Assembly: GCA_029960045.1 (NCBI GenBank)
Contig: JASCOV010000005.1
Location: 62,001-126,000, forward strand
Direction of reading: 5' to 3'
DNA: 64,000 nucleotides
Source: Flavobacteriaceae bacterium PS02293
GTDB lineage: Bacteria > Bacteroidota > Bacteroidia > Flavobacteriales > Weeksellaceae
Both the position numbers and the translations under genes were made by a program. Shown piece after piece: positions 1 through 8,994 of this stretch. The stretch's first letter is position 1, and every line of letters starts with the position of its first letter. The notes beneath the pieces were generated by a model. The model did no database searches. It saw only the letters and a program-made list of their open reading frames with translations, and was not told where the DNA came from.

Positions 1-208
1 TTCTGTCATAAGCCAATTTGTTACTATTATCCGGAGAGAAAACAATTACCACAGAAATCAACGCCCAATAAACAGGATATTGTGGAAGAAAAATGTAAAA
101 AGAATAACAGATTGCTGCACCAATTACACATTTGACCAAGTAAATCCATTCCGAGACAGAAACTCTTAACCTTAGAAATTTTGAAAACTGTTGTATAAAA
201 TTCGACAT
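1..208 (-). CDS. FUSC-family-like membrane protein, N-terminal part
   Basis: An open frame on the minus strand starts with ATG at 208 and runs off the left edge, giving the first 69 residues. After a basic amphipathic stretch it has a hydrophobic segment (VKCVIGAAICYSFYIF) and a second one containing YPVYWALISVVIV. That pattern of a first helix followed by an xYWALIS motif is typical of the N terminus of FUSC/aromatic acid exporter-like membrane proteins. The family call rests on this short pattern only. The gene is divergent from pepD, with about 140 bases between the two starts. Confidence 0.55.
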   Translation of the reverse strand, partial: MSNFIQQFSKFLRLRVSVSEWIYLVKCVIGAAICYSFYIFLPQYPVYWALISVVIVFSPDNSNKLAYDR

Positions 209-347
209 CAATATTTTGCTAGAATTGAAGCCTCAAAATTATAAAACATAAAATTATTCAAAGATTCTGGAAACATTATTTATGTCATAAAGATTTCATT
301 TTCCTTTACATAATTAGTAAATTGCCAATTCAAAAATTTCAAAAAAA

Positions 348-1790
348 ATGGAATATTCCCAACTGGAACCAAAAGTAATCTGGAAAAACTTCGAAGCACT
401 TAATTCTGTTCCAAGGCCTTCAAAAAAAGAAGAAAAAGTTATAAAATTTATAAAAGAATTCGGAGAAAATCTGGGTTTACCTACAACTGTAGATGAGGTT
501 GGAAATGTCATCATCACAAAACCTGCAACCGCCGGAATGGAAAACAGACAGCCAATTGTGATGCAATCTCATCTCGATATGGTTTGTCAAAAAAACAACG
601 ATGTAGATTTTGATTTCGAAACTCAGGGAATCCAAATGTTTGTAGATGGCGATTGGGTAAAAGCAAAAGGAACAACTTTAGGTGCAGACAACGGTTTAGG
701 CGTTGCAACAATAATGTCAATTCTTGAAAGTAACGATATTGCACATCCGGATCTGGAAGCACTTTTCACAATTGACGAAGAAACAGGAATGACTGGTGCT
801 TTGGCTTTGAAACCTGGACAATTAAAAGGTGAAATCCTTCTAAATCTTGACACAGAAGAAGATGACGAAATCGATATCGGTTGTGCTGGCGGTGTTGACG
901 TGACAGCTTCTGCAAAATTTGATTTGGAAGAGTCAAAAGGAGAAACTTTCAAAATCGAGATCAAAGGTTTGCAGGGCGGACATTCTGGAATGGACATTAT
1001 AAAAGGACTTGGTAATTCTAACAAATTATTGGGAAGGTTTTTATTTTCCGGATTGGAAGATCAAATTCAATTAATTTCTATCGACGGCGGAAGTTTGAGA
1101 AATGCCATTCCAAGAGAAGCAACTGCTATTATTTCAGTAGAAAATTCAGCTGAGTTTTTGAAAAATGCAGAACAGTTGAAATCTGAGATCTCAGAAGAAT
1201 TTGCTTCATTAGAAAAAGATTTAGTTATCAATATTGAGAAAACTGATTCTCCAGAAAAAGCAATTTCTACTGAGGATTCAAAGAAAATAATTTTCGCAAT
1301 TAATGCAGCTCACAACGGCGTTTTCCGAATGAGTCCTGATGTAGAAGGCTTGGTAGAAGCTTCTAATAACGTTGCACGAGTTGAATTAAAAAATGGGGAA
1401 ATTAAAATCCTAAACTTGACAAGATCATCCGTAGAATCCACAAAATGGGAAGTTGCCAATCAATTAAAATCAGCATTTGAAAGCAATTCTTTGAAAACGG
1501 AATTTGGTGGTTCTTATCCAGGCTGGAAACCAAAACCAGATGCAGAAATAATCCAGGTAATGACAGATCTTTATGAAACCAATTTCGGAGAAAAACCTTT
1601 GGTTGTTGCTTGTCACGCAGGTTTGGAATGCGGAATCATTGGAGCCAATTATCCAAAAATGGAAATGGTAAGTTTCGGTCCAACCATCAAAGGTGCACAT
1701 TCTCCTGATGAAAGAGCTAATATATTATCTGTTCAGAAATTTTGGAAATATACTCAGGAAATCCTAAAGAATATTCCAATCAAGAAATAA
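348..1790 (+). CDS. pepD: aminoacyl-histidine dipeptidase (PepD, M20 family)
   Basis: Cytosolic zinc dipeptidase of the M20 family that cleaves Xaa-His and other dipeptides. The 480 residues match the usual PepD length. Metal-site signatures are visible: SHLDMVCQK with H75 and D77, LGADNG with bridging D114, the catalytic/metal glutamates E144-E145 in TIDEETGM, D168 in LNLDTEED, and a late histidine near 451 in GAHSPDER. The lid domain lies between about 185 and 385. There is no signal peptide. It stands alone, divergent from the FUSC-like gene, and ends in a hairpin terminator. Confidence 0.95.
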   Translation: MEYSQLEPKVIWKNFEALNSVPRPSKKEEKVIKFIKEFGENLGLPTTVDEVGNVIITKPATAGMENRQPIVMQSHLDMVCQKNNDVDFDFETQGIQMFVDGDWVKAKGTTLGADNGLGVATIMSILESNDIAHPDLEALFTIDEETGMTGALALKPGQLKGEILLNLDTEEDDEIDIGCAGGVDVTASAKFDLEESKGETFKIEIKGLQGGHSGMDIIKGLGNSNKLLGRFLFSGLEDQIQLISIDGGSLRNAIPREATAIISVENSAEFLKNAEQLKSEISEEFASLEKDLVINIEKTDSPEKAISTEDSKKIIFAINAAHNGVFRMSPDVEGLVEASNNVARVELKNGEIKILNLTRSSVESTKWEVANQLKSAFESNSLKTEFGGSYPGWKPKPDAEIIQVMTDLYETNFGEKPLVVACHAGLECGIIGANYPKMEMVSFGPTIKGAHSPDERANILSVQKFWKYTQEILKNIPIKK

Positions 1791-1805
1791 TCATTCAATC
1801 AGAAA

Positions 1806-1836
1806 AATCCAGTATTTGTTACTGGATTTTTTATTT
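1806..1836 (+). terminator. terminator after pepD
   Basis: A 9-bp perfect stem (AATCCAGTA/TACTGGATT, 5-base loop) is followed by a T-run starting 16 bases after the pepD stop. Confidence 0.85.
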
Positions 1837-1933
1837 TATATAATTTTAATTAAATTATTACTCATTTCGCAGGGGTATAAAACTATTATTGTTAAAAATT
1901 TACTAATTTAGCGTTCTAATTAATATTTAAAAT

Positions 1934-4702
1934 ATGAAGAGAGAACTTTTACGAATTGGTATTTTGTGTGGTTTGGTTGGCTTTGGCTTTTCTGCAAATG
2001 CGCAAGAATATGTTGATAAGAAAATTACCGAGAAAAACGGAAACATCAGTTTGGTCACTTTCAAAAGTAATGCAAATTTAAAATCAGCTTCAAAAGTAGA
2101 TTTATTTAAAGAAATCCTAAAACTTCCTGCAGGATCAGAATTAAAACTTACCAAATCTGAAAAAGATGCAACAGGTAATTTTCTGGACGAGAAATATCAA
2201 TTATTTCACAATAATGTAAAAGTTGAATTCGGAATCTACAATTTGCATTACAAAAACGAAAATCTGACCAGTATGAATGGTGAGATTTTCAACACTAGCA
2301 ATGTTAATGTATCTCCAAAAATCTCTGCACAAGTTGCACTCGATAAAGCAGTTCAAAGCGTTGGCGCACAAAAATACATGTGGGACGATGCAGCCAGCAA
2401 TGTTGACAATTATAAAAAACCAAGCGGAGAATTGGTACTTCTGCCAATCCAGCAAACTGACGAAAGTTACAAACTGACTTTAGCTTATAAATTGGATATT
2501 TTTGCGTCTCAGCCTATGAGCAGAGCTTATATTTATGTTGATGCGGCAAACGGAAATATTTTGTTAAGTGATGCTATCATCAAGCACGCTGACAGAAATA
2601 ATCAAAGCATTCTAAAAAATGAACTTGACACTGATAAAATCATTTCCGATGTCAAAGATTCTAATCTTAAAAATACAACTTCAAGACTTGCAACCGGAAA
2701 TGCAGCTACACGTTACAGCGGAACTCAGTCTATCGAAACTTCGCTGAATACAGCAGAAACTGATTATATCTTATTTGATACTACAAGAGGAGGCGGAGTT
2801 AGAACATATAATGCGCAACAATCTACCGTTTTGACTGGTGCTATAGATTTTAAAGATACAGACAACGATTGGACAGCTACGGAATTTGACAACTCTACGT
2901 TTGATAATGCTGCTTTGGATGCTCATTATGGGGTTGAAAAAACTTACGATTATTTTAAAAATTTCCACAATAGAGATAGTTATGACAACAACGGATCTCT
3001 TCTTAGAAGTTACGTTCATTACGGAAGTAATGTCAATAATGCTTACTGGTCCGGATCATATATGCTTTACGGCGATGGCGACAGATCTGCAAACTTCAAT
3101 GTACTGACAGCATTTGACGTTACCGCTCACGAACTTGGACATGGCGTTTGCGCAAGCACAGCTGCATTAGCTTATCAAAGAGAATCCGGCGCAATGAACG
3201 AAGGCCTTTCTGATATTTGGGGCGCAGTTGTAGAAGAAACTTATCTTCCAAATAAACAAGCTTTCACGATTGGAGAAGATATCACTTTATATTCTCCATT
3301 CTATTTGAGATCTATGAGCAATCCAAAATCTGCAGGTCAACCCGATACTTACCGTGGTGAAAACTGGATTCCGGCAACTGCTGCAGAAGGTTGTGCAACA
3401 CCTTCTCAAAACACAAATGACTATTGCGGTGTACACACAAACAGTGGTGTTTTGAATCATTGGTATTATGTTTTGGTTCAAGGAAAAACAGGTACTAATG
3501 ATATAGGAAAATCATATTCTGTAACAGGAATCGGATTTGAGAAAGCAGCGAAAATTGTTTATCGTCTTGAAGCGAATTATCTGTCCGCAAACTCCACTTA
3601 TCTTAACGCAAGAAACTTTGGAATTCAGGCTGCTACAGAACTTTATGGCGCTAATTCTCCAGAAGCTATCGCAACTCAGGATGCATTTTATGCGGTAGGT
3701 TTAGGTACAAAATATAATCCTAACGGAACAGATACAACCGTACCTACTACTCCACTTAATTTGGCTGCAACTTCCACAACCAATGTTTCGACCTATCTTA
3801 CTTGGACAGCTTCTACAGATAACTTTGCTTTAGATGGCTATAATGTTTACAAAGATGATGTATTGTTGGGAACAACTTACAAGCCTTCTTACTATGTAAC
3901 AGGACTTACAGCTTCTACAACTTACAACTTCAAAGTTGAAGCAAAAGACGAAGCAGGAAACAAATCTGCCTTTAGCAATATAGTGCCGGTTACAACATTA
4001 GCAACTGGAAATACGTACTGTACTTCTCAAGCTACTTCTACAAGTTTTATGAAAATTCAAAAAGTAAAACTTAATACCATTGAGAATCAAAGCACAGGAA
4101 GTACTGGTTATGAAGATTTCTCATATTTATCTACAGATGTAACAAAAGGACAGACTTACACCATAACAATCACACCAACTTGGTCTGGCACTGTTTATCC
4201 TTTAAGATACAGATTATACGCAGATTACAATAACAACGGATTATTTACTGACACTGGAGAAACTGCTTGGTCTCAAACAACAGCTACTAATGCAGCTACA
4301 GTTACGGGAACATTTACAATTCCAACTACGGCAGTAACTGGACTTGTAAGAATCAGAGTTCAGGCAGCTTACAATCAATCTCCTACTTCTTGTTCAACAA
4401 TTAACTACGGACAAGTTGAAGATTACTCTTTGAATATTCAAGATATCTTGGCTGTTTCTGATGTTAATAAAGAAAATCAAGTTGTCATCTATCCAAATCC
4501 TGTGAAAGATGTAATCAGTATTCAATCCAAAGATTCCAGCGAATTATCTTATCAGGTTTATAATGCAGCAGGCCAAGTTGTTCTGACAGGCAAATCTTCC
4601 GACAAGAAAATCAACGCTCAGAAATTAACTTCCGGAAATTATGTTTTGGAATTGACAAATAAAGAAGGTGTAAAATCTTCTCAGAAATTCATTAAAAAAT
4701 AA
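1934..4702 (+). CDS. secreted M4 (thermolysin-like) metalloprotease with Fn3, GEVED and T9SS sorting domains
   Basis: Extracellular zinc endopeptidase. The 922 residues carry a signal peptide (about 1-23, ending ANAQ), an FTP/PepSY-type propeptide (about 35-220), then the M4 catalytic domain. Zinc ligands are H399 and H403 in HELGH and E423 in NEGLSDIWG; the M4 histidine region HTNSGVLNHWY follows. After the catalytic domain come a fibronectin type III domain (about 600-690), a GEVED domain (about 720-835, with DYNNNG and GQVEDY) and a C-terminal type A sorting domain beginning at VVIYPNPVKD. The tail indicates export through the type IX system. Monocistronic, with its own terminator. Confidence 0.95.
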   Translation: MKRELLRIGILCGLVGFGFSANAQEYVDKKITEKNGNISLVTFKSNANLKSASKVDLFKEILKLPAGSELKLTKSEKDATGNFLDEKYQLFHNNVKVEFGIYNLHYKNENLTSMNGEIFNTSNVNVSPKISAQVALDKAVQSVGAQKYMWDDAASNVDNYKKPSGELVLLPIQQTDESYKLTLAYKLDIFASQPMSRAYIYVDAANGNILLSDAIIKHADRNNQSILKNELDTDKIISDVKDSNLKNTTSRLATGNAATRYSGTQSIETSLNTAETDYILFDTTRGGGVRTYNAQQSTVLTGAIDFKDTDNDWTATEFDNSTFDNAALDAHYGVEKTYDYFKNFHNRDSYDNNGSLLRSYVHYGSNVNNAYWSGSYMLYGDGDRSANFNVLTAFDVTAHELGHGVCASTAALAYQRESGAMNEGLSDIWGAVVEETYLPNKQAFTIGEDITLYSPFYLRSMSNPKSAGQPDTYRGENWIPATAAEGCATPSQNTNDYCGVHTNSGVLNHWYYVLVQGKTGTNDIGKSYSVTGIGFEKAAKIVYRLEANYLSANSTYLNARNFGIQAATELYGANSPEAIATQDAFYAVGLGTKYNPNGTDTTVPTTPLNLAATSTTNVSTYLTWTASTDNFALDGYNVYKDDVLLGTTYKPSYYVTGLTASTTYNFKVEAKDEAGNKSAFSNIVPVTTLATGNTYCTSQATSTSFMKIQKVKLNTIENQSTGSTGYEDFSYLSTDVTKGQTYTITITPTWSGTVYPLRYRLYADYNNNGLFTDTGETAWSQTTATNAATVTGTFTIPTTAVTGLVRIRVQAAYNQSPTSCSTINYGQVEDYSLNIQDILAVSDVNKENQVVIYPNPVKDVISIQSKDSSELSYQVYNAAGQVVLTGKSSDKKINAQKLTSGNYVLELTNKEGVKSSQKFIKK

Positions 4703-4720
4703 TTTAAAATTATTCATATC

Positions 4721-4751
4721 AAAGCTCCTAAAAAATAGGAGCTTTTTTTGT
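4721..4751 (+). terminator. terminator after the M4 protease
   Basis: 10-bp perfect stem AAAGCTCCTA/TAGGAGCTTT with a 5-base loop and a following T-run. Confidence 0.9.
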
Positions 4752-4796
4752 TGTATTAAGTATTCAATTTTACTTTCATTAATTTAAAATTAAATC

Positions 4797-4827
4797 AAAA
4801 AAAGCACTCAATTGTTCGAGTGCTTTT
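4797..4827 (-). terminator. terminator after slyD
   Basis: 10-bp stem AAAAGCACTC/GAGTGCTTTT with T-run on the minus strand, just downstream of the slyD stop. It stands tail to tail with the M4 protease terminator. Confidence 0.85.
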
Positions 4828-4853
4828 CTATATTATTCAAAAAGAATATTTTA

Positions 4854-5354
4854 TTAATGACCAGAATGACCGTCTTCTCCGTGAGCGTGACCGTGCGCCA
4901 ATTCTTCTTCTGTTGCAGGACGAGCGTTCAGGATTTCAACATCGAAAAACAAACTTCTTCCAGCCATTGGATGGTTAAGATCTACAATCACAGCTTCTGG
5001 AGTTACTTCCAAAACCATTGCCTGAAAATTGTTACCGCTGTTATCAGAAAGTGGCAAAACTGCTCCAACCGGAGGCAATTCCTGACCTTCAAACATATCT
5101 ACAGGTAATTGAGTCACAGCCTCAGGATCTCTTTCTCCGTAACCTTCACTTGGTGCAATTTCGAAAGAAGCTTTATCGCCGATAGTTAGATTTTGGATTT
5201 CTTCTTCAAATTTAGGAATCATCATTCCTACGCCATAAAGAAAAGTCAAAGCGTTTTCTGAAGTCGTTTCTTCTACAAAAACTTTCTCTCCATTTTCATC
5301 ATTAGTATGCAGAACGTATTTAAGAGTCACTACATGATTTTTGTCTAATGCCAT
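4854..5354 (-). CDS. slyD: FKBP-type peptidyl-prolyl isomerase, SlyD-like
   Basis: Cytosolic prolyl cis-trans isomerase and folding helper. The 166 residues hold a SlyD-type FKBP fold with the insert-in-flap arrangement: NHVVTLKYVLHT at the start, LYGVGMMIPKFEEEI, then the insert domain and VDLNHPMAGRSLFFDVEIL. The C terminus is a short histidine-rich tail (HGHAHGEDGHSGH), which in SlyD proteins binds nickel or other metals. There is no signal peptide. Divergent from radA across about 150 bases. Confidence 0.93.
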   Translation of the reverse strand: MALDKNHVVTLKYVLHTNDENGEKVFVEETTSENALTFLYGVGMMIPKFEEEIQNLTIGDKASFEIAPSEGYGERDPEAVTQLPVDMFEGQELPPVGAVLPLSDNSGNNFQAMVLEVTPEAVIVDLNHPMAGRSLFFDVEILNARPATEEELAHGHAHGEDGHSGH

Positions 5355-5412
5355 TTTAAATTATTTAATATTATAAATTTTTGGATGATATCATTCGTGA
5401 TGTATCATACTG

Positions 5413-5420
5413 CAAAATTA
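5413..5420 (-). promoter_or_regulatory. slyD promoter -7 box
   Basis: TAATTTTG on the minus strand matches the flavobacterial TAnnTTTG element, about 60 bases upstream of the slyD start. No clear -33 TTG was found. Confidence 0.5.
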
Positions 5421-5507
5421 AGCTTTTGAAATTTAAGTGATGAAAATTTCAAAATAAAACTTGTTTTTAATCTTTTTCTTGTCCGAAATTTTATTGAACT
5501 TCGCAGA

Positions 5508-6851
5508 ATGGCAAAACTCAAAACTCTATATTTCTGTCAGAACTGTGGCGCGCAATATTCCCAGTGGCACGGGCAATGCAAAACCTGTGGTGAATGGAAT
5601 ACTTTGGTAGAAGAAATCGTCGAAAAATCCACAAAATCAGTTGCTACAAAATCAAAATCTTCGATCATTAATATTATCGAAGTTGAAGCCATAGAAGAAC
5701 CAAGAATCGTAACACCCTCCGAAGAACTTAATCGTGTTTTGGGCGGCGGAATTGTGCTAGGGTCCGTAACTTTAATCGGAGGCGAACCTGGAATTGGAAA
5801 ATCAACATTACTTCTTCAACTCGCTTTGAAGATGAAGAAAAAAATCCTGTATGTTTCAGGCGAAGAAAGTGCTTCTCAAATCAAAATGAGAGCTGATAGA
5901 TTAGCAGAAGTTAAAAATCCAAACTGTTTTCTTTTCACAGAGACTTCATTAGAAAAAATCATTCACGAGGCTACAAAATTAATGCCTGATTTTGTCATTA
6001 TTGATTCCATCCAGACTTTGCAATCTCAATTGATAGAAAGTTCGCCGGGAACAGTTTCACAAATCAGAGAATGTTCTAATGAAATCATCAAATTTGCTAA
6101 AGAAAATAATATTCCTGTTTTCTTGGTTGGTCATATTACAAAAGACGGACAAATCGCAGGACCAAAAGTTTTGGAACATATGGTGGATGTGGTTCTCAAT
6201 TTTGATGGCGACAGAAACCATTTGTTCAGATTGTTGAGAGCGAATAAAAACCGTTTCGGTTCTACTTCGGAAATTGGAATTTATGAGATGATTTCTACTG
6301 GTTTAAAAGAAATTAAAAATCCTTCAGAAATATTAATCACGAAGAAATTTGAAGAATTATCCGGAAATTCTGTTGCAGTAACTTTGGAGGGAAATCGCCC
6401 AATGTTATTGGAAATTCAGGCTTTGGTTTCAACTGCAGTTTACGGAACACCGCAAAGAAGCTCAACAGGTTTCGATTCCAAAAGATTAAATATGCTTTTG
6501 GCTGTTCTGGAAAAACGCGCAGGCTTCCAATTAGGTTCAAAAGATGTTTTCCTTAATATCACAGGTGGAATCAAAACTGATGATCCGGCTTTGGATTTGG
6601 CGGTTGTTGCGTCAATTTTATCAAGTAATGAAGATATTGCAATCTCGGAACATTATTGTTTTGCAGGAGAAATTGGATTAAGCGGCGAAATCCGTCCGGT
6701 TGCGCAAGTAGAACAAAGAATTACCGAAGCAGAAAAATTGGGTTACGAGAAAATATTTATTTCTAATCTGAATAAACTTCCGAAGAAAAAATTCGGGATA
6801 AAAGTAGAAGAAATAAGTAAAATTGAGGATTTTGTAGAGTCATTGTTCTAA
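5508..6851 (+). CDS. radA: DNA repair protein RadA
   Basis: RecA-like ATPase that drives branch migration of recombination intermediates. The 447 residues show the standard RadA order: a C4 zinc finger (C10, C13, C24, C27), Walker A GGEPGIGKST at 91-100, the RadA-specific KNRFG motif at 247-251, and a C-terminal Lon-like domain (about 290-447). The length is typical. Only 10 bases separate its stop from the next gene, so the two may be co-transcribed. Confidence 0.97.
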   Translation: MAKLKTLYFCQNCGAQYSQWHGQCKTCGEWNTLVEEIVEKSTKSVATKSKSSIINIIEVEAIEEPRIVTPSEELNRVLGGGIVLGSVTLIGGEPGIGKSTLLLQLALKMKKKILYVSGEESASQIKMRADRLAEVKNPNCFLFTETSLEKIIHEATKLMPDFVIIDSIQTLQSQLIESSPGTVSQIRECSNEIIKFAKENNIPVFLVGHITKDGQIAGPKVLEHMVDVVLNFDGDRNHLFRLLRANKNRFGSTSEIGIYEMISTGLKEIKNPSEILITKKFEELSGNSVAVTLEGNRPMLLEIQALVSTAVYGTPQRSSTGFDSKRLNMLLAVLEKRAGFQLGSKDVFLNITGGIKTDDPALDLAVVASILSSNEDIAISEHYCFAGEIGLSGEIRPVAQVEQRITEAEKLGYEKIFISNLNKLPKKKFGIKVEEISKIEDFVESLF

Positions 6852-6861
6852 AATTACGGAA

Positions 6862-7968
6862 ATGTTATTTGAAAATATTCAGAAATTTGTACTTGTGCTG
6901 TTGTATGGAGGATTGATTTTACAATCGTTCATTGTATTGACCAATCCGATGAAAGTTAATAAAAAAGCCAATTTCTTTTTTGGATTATTTCTATTTCTTT
7001 GGTCTTGCTTTTGGATTTTGGATATCTTGCAACTTTGTGGACTTTCACCAAACATTCTGCTTGTTTTCACCATTTCTTTTATAGAAATTTTCACGCCTGT
7101 CATCTTATTTTTCAGCACTATATTTTACATTAATCCAAATTATAAATTTAAAAAAATAGATCTTGTTTGTCTTATCACGCCTATATTTTACTTTATCCTT
7201 TTAATAAATTCTGAGGGCAGCAAAATGATAGGAATACTGGCAGATTTCGTAACAATATTCCACAATCTTCCTTTTATTGCGATTATATATTTCAAAATCA
7301 AAAGATATCAGAAAAGAATCGAAAATATATCTTCCAGTACAGAAAATATCAATTTGGAATGGTTGTTAAAATTAAGCCTACTACTTCTCAGCACCATAAT
7401 TATTACTGTTGGTTATGAACTTTTCAATGTGTTTGTTTACAAACTACATCAGCATCTGGCGATGGATCTACTGTTTTTGTTTATTGTCTACAGTACTTTT
7501 TATCAGGTTCTCCGGCAAAAGGAAATCTACCCTTATAATGAAAAAGAACGTGAAGAATTGCTATCTGTAGAACTAGAAGACGAAGAAAAAACTGAAAAGA
7601 AAAAACTGATTCCAGATAACGATTTTGAAAAACTGAAACAAAAATTAATTGTTTTTATGGAAACTGAAAAACCTTATCTGGACGGCGAACTCAATCTTTC
7701 CACGCTGGCTGGTTTTATTGATATTAATGCGCATCAGCTTTCCTACCTTCTGAATAATGGCTTTGGCGATAACTTTTTCCAATTTGTAAACAAATACCGT
7801 GTAGCGCGCGCAAAAGAATTACTGACAGGCGATACTTTCAAAAAGATTTCTATCATTGGTATTGCATTCGAATCGGGATTTAATTCCAAAACATCATTCA
7901 ATACGATTTTCAAAAAAATGACTTCCGAAACACCTTCCGAGTTTCGAAAAAAACAAACAGGTTTATAA
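6862..7968 (+). CDS. membrane-anchored AraC-family transcriptional regulator
   Basis: The first ~215 residues contain about seven hydrophobic segments and no signal peptide. A charged linker follows (about 225-260, rich in E and K), then an AraC/XylS double helix-turn-helix domain (about 270-365) with INAHQLSYLLN and IAFESGFNSKTSFNTIFKK, the usual second-HTH signature. This 7-TM plus AraC architecture is common in Flavobacteriia, where a membrane sensor is fused to the DNA-binding domain. The ligand is unknown. Directly downstream of radA with a 10-base gap. Confidence 0.88.
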   Translation: MLFENIQKFVLVLLYGGLILQSFIVLTNPMKVNKKANFFFGLFLFLWSCFWILDILQLCGLSPNILLVFTISFIEIFTPVILFFSTIFYINPNYKFKKIDLVCLITPIFYFILLINSEGSKMIGILADFVTIFHNLPFIAIIYFKIKRYQKRIENISSSTENINLEWLLKLSLLLLSTIIITVGYELFNVFVYKLHQHLAMDLLFLFIVYSTFYQVLRQKEIYPYNEKEREELLSVELEDEEKTEKKKLIPDNDFEKLKQKLIVFMETEKPYLDGELNLSTLAGFIDINAHQLSYLLNNGFGDNFFQFVNKYRVARAKELLTGDTFKKISIIGIAFESGFNSKTSFNTIFKKMTSETPSEFRKKQTGL

Positions 7969-8074
7969 TACAGAACTTATCACAATTATAAAATTCTGAA
8001 AATCAACCAATAAAGTAATATTTTTTTTTGGATTCCATTTTATAATTGAGGGCTTTTCTAAAGGTTCTCAAGAA

Positions 8075-8082
8075 TACTTTTG
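8075..8082 (+). promoter_or_regulatory. -7 box upstream of the 30-codon ORF
   Basis: TACTTTTG matches the flavobacterial TAnnTTTG consensus exactly. A TTG lies at 8046-8048, but the 26-base spacing is longer than the usual 17-23. Confidence 0.45.
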
Positions 8083-8102
8083 TATTATAATTAATTCAAA
8101 AA

Positions 8103-8195
8103 ATGTATTTGCAAGAAGTAATTACCAAAATAGAAAATCTGGGTGGTAAACTTACGAGGACTCTGGCAACTTGCAGATATACGATCAAGTTATAG
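8103..8195 (+). CDS. 30-residue small ORF, function unknown
   Basis: ATG at 8103 to TAG at 8193-8195; the peptide begins MYLQEVITKIENLGGKL and ends TCRYTIKL. It lies 20 bases after a good -7 box. The first half looks like an amphipathic helix followed by GG, as in the start of many small Bacteroidota peptides or truncated genes. I do not recognise a family. It could be a real micropeptide, the broken start of a decayed gene, or chance. Confidence 0.25.
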   Translation: MYLQEVITKIENLGGKLTRTLATCRYTIKL

Positions 8196-8324
8196 ATTTT
8201 CAGGTGATTAAAAAATTTCAAACTGAAAATATTTTTACAAGTATATTATAATTACAATTGTCAAGTATTTTTTCAGTATAAAATAATGCTAAATAAGAAT
8301 TTATAGTATTATCTTTATAGATAA

Positions 8325-8897
8325 ATGAATTACCTCGCCCACTCTATTCTCTCATTTACCAACGGACAACTCGTTGGTAATATGATTGCGGATTTTATCA
8401 AAAACAATGAGCGGGAAAATTTTCCTCCAGAGATTCAGGAAGGAATCAAACTTCATCGCGCAATTGACACTTTTACAGATTCTCATCCTGCAGTTTCGGA
8501 AGCTAAAAAAATATTCAGTCCTTTGGTAAGGCTTTATTCCGGAGCTTTTGTGGATGTTGCATTCGATTATTTTGTGGCGCATCTTTATACTGCAGAAGAA
8601 TTAAAATTACATTCTGCCAAAGCTTACAAAATCCTTTGGGAAAATGAAAAATGGCTTCCGGAAAATTATAAAAAAATGCTGGTAAGAATGGAACAAGACG
8701 ACTGGCTTACAAATTACAGGCAAGATCAAGGCATCAAATTCAGTATGCAGAACGTCTTACACAAAGCAAAATATCTCGATAAAGACCTTTCTGTTTTCGA
8801 GATTTTCTATCAACATAAAGCAGAACTTCAGATTTATTTTGATCAATTCTTTCCGGATATCTTAACTGAATGTAAAAAGAACTTCAAACCTAATTAA
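8325..8897 (+). CDS. acyl carrier protein phosphodiesterase homologue (AcpH-like)
   Basis: A 190-residue cytosolic protein with the AcpH/DUF479 pattern: MNYLAHS at the N terminus, GNMIADFIKN, GIKLHRAIDTFTDSHP and DVAFDYFVAHLY. These spaced H/D residues are thought to form a metal site. AcpH removes the 4'-phosphopantetheine group from holo-ACP; that activity is taken from the family and not shown here. It is monocistronic between two regulators. Confidence 0.85.
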   Translation: MNYLAHSILSFTNGQLVGNMIADFIKNNERENFPPEIQEGIKLHRAIDTFTDSHPAVSEAKKIFSPLVRLYSGAFVDVAFDYFVAHLYTAEELKLHSAKAYKILWENEKWLPENYKKMLVRMEQDDWLTNYRQDQGIKFSMQNVLHKAKYLDKDLSVFEIFYQHKAELQIYFDQFFPDILTECKKNFKPN

Positions 8898-8970
8898 ATT
8901 TTAAATCTAAGAATTCAATACTTTTTCACAAATATTTAATATAAATATACTATTATCATTGATTTTTTAA

Positions 8971-8978
8971 TACTTTTG
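8971..8978 (+). promoter_or_regulatory. -7 box of the TPR/LuxR-type regulator
   Basis: TACTTTTG matches TAnnTTTG 16 bases before the GTG start at 8995, supporting that start and implying a short leader. Confidence 0.55.
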
Positions 8979-8994
8979 CGACTACTTCAAAGCT

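Larger units (their letters stand above)
7969..8324 (+). other. 356-base intergenic stretch with a promoter and a tiny ORF
   Basis: AT-rich. It contains a perfect TAnnTTTG box (8075-8082) followed 20 bases later by a 30-codon ORF (8103-8195). Nothing else was recognised between 8196 and the next gene. Confidence 0.5.
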
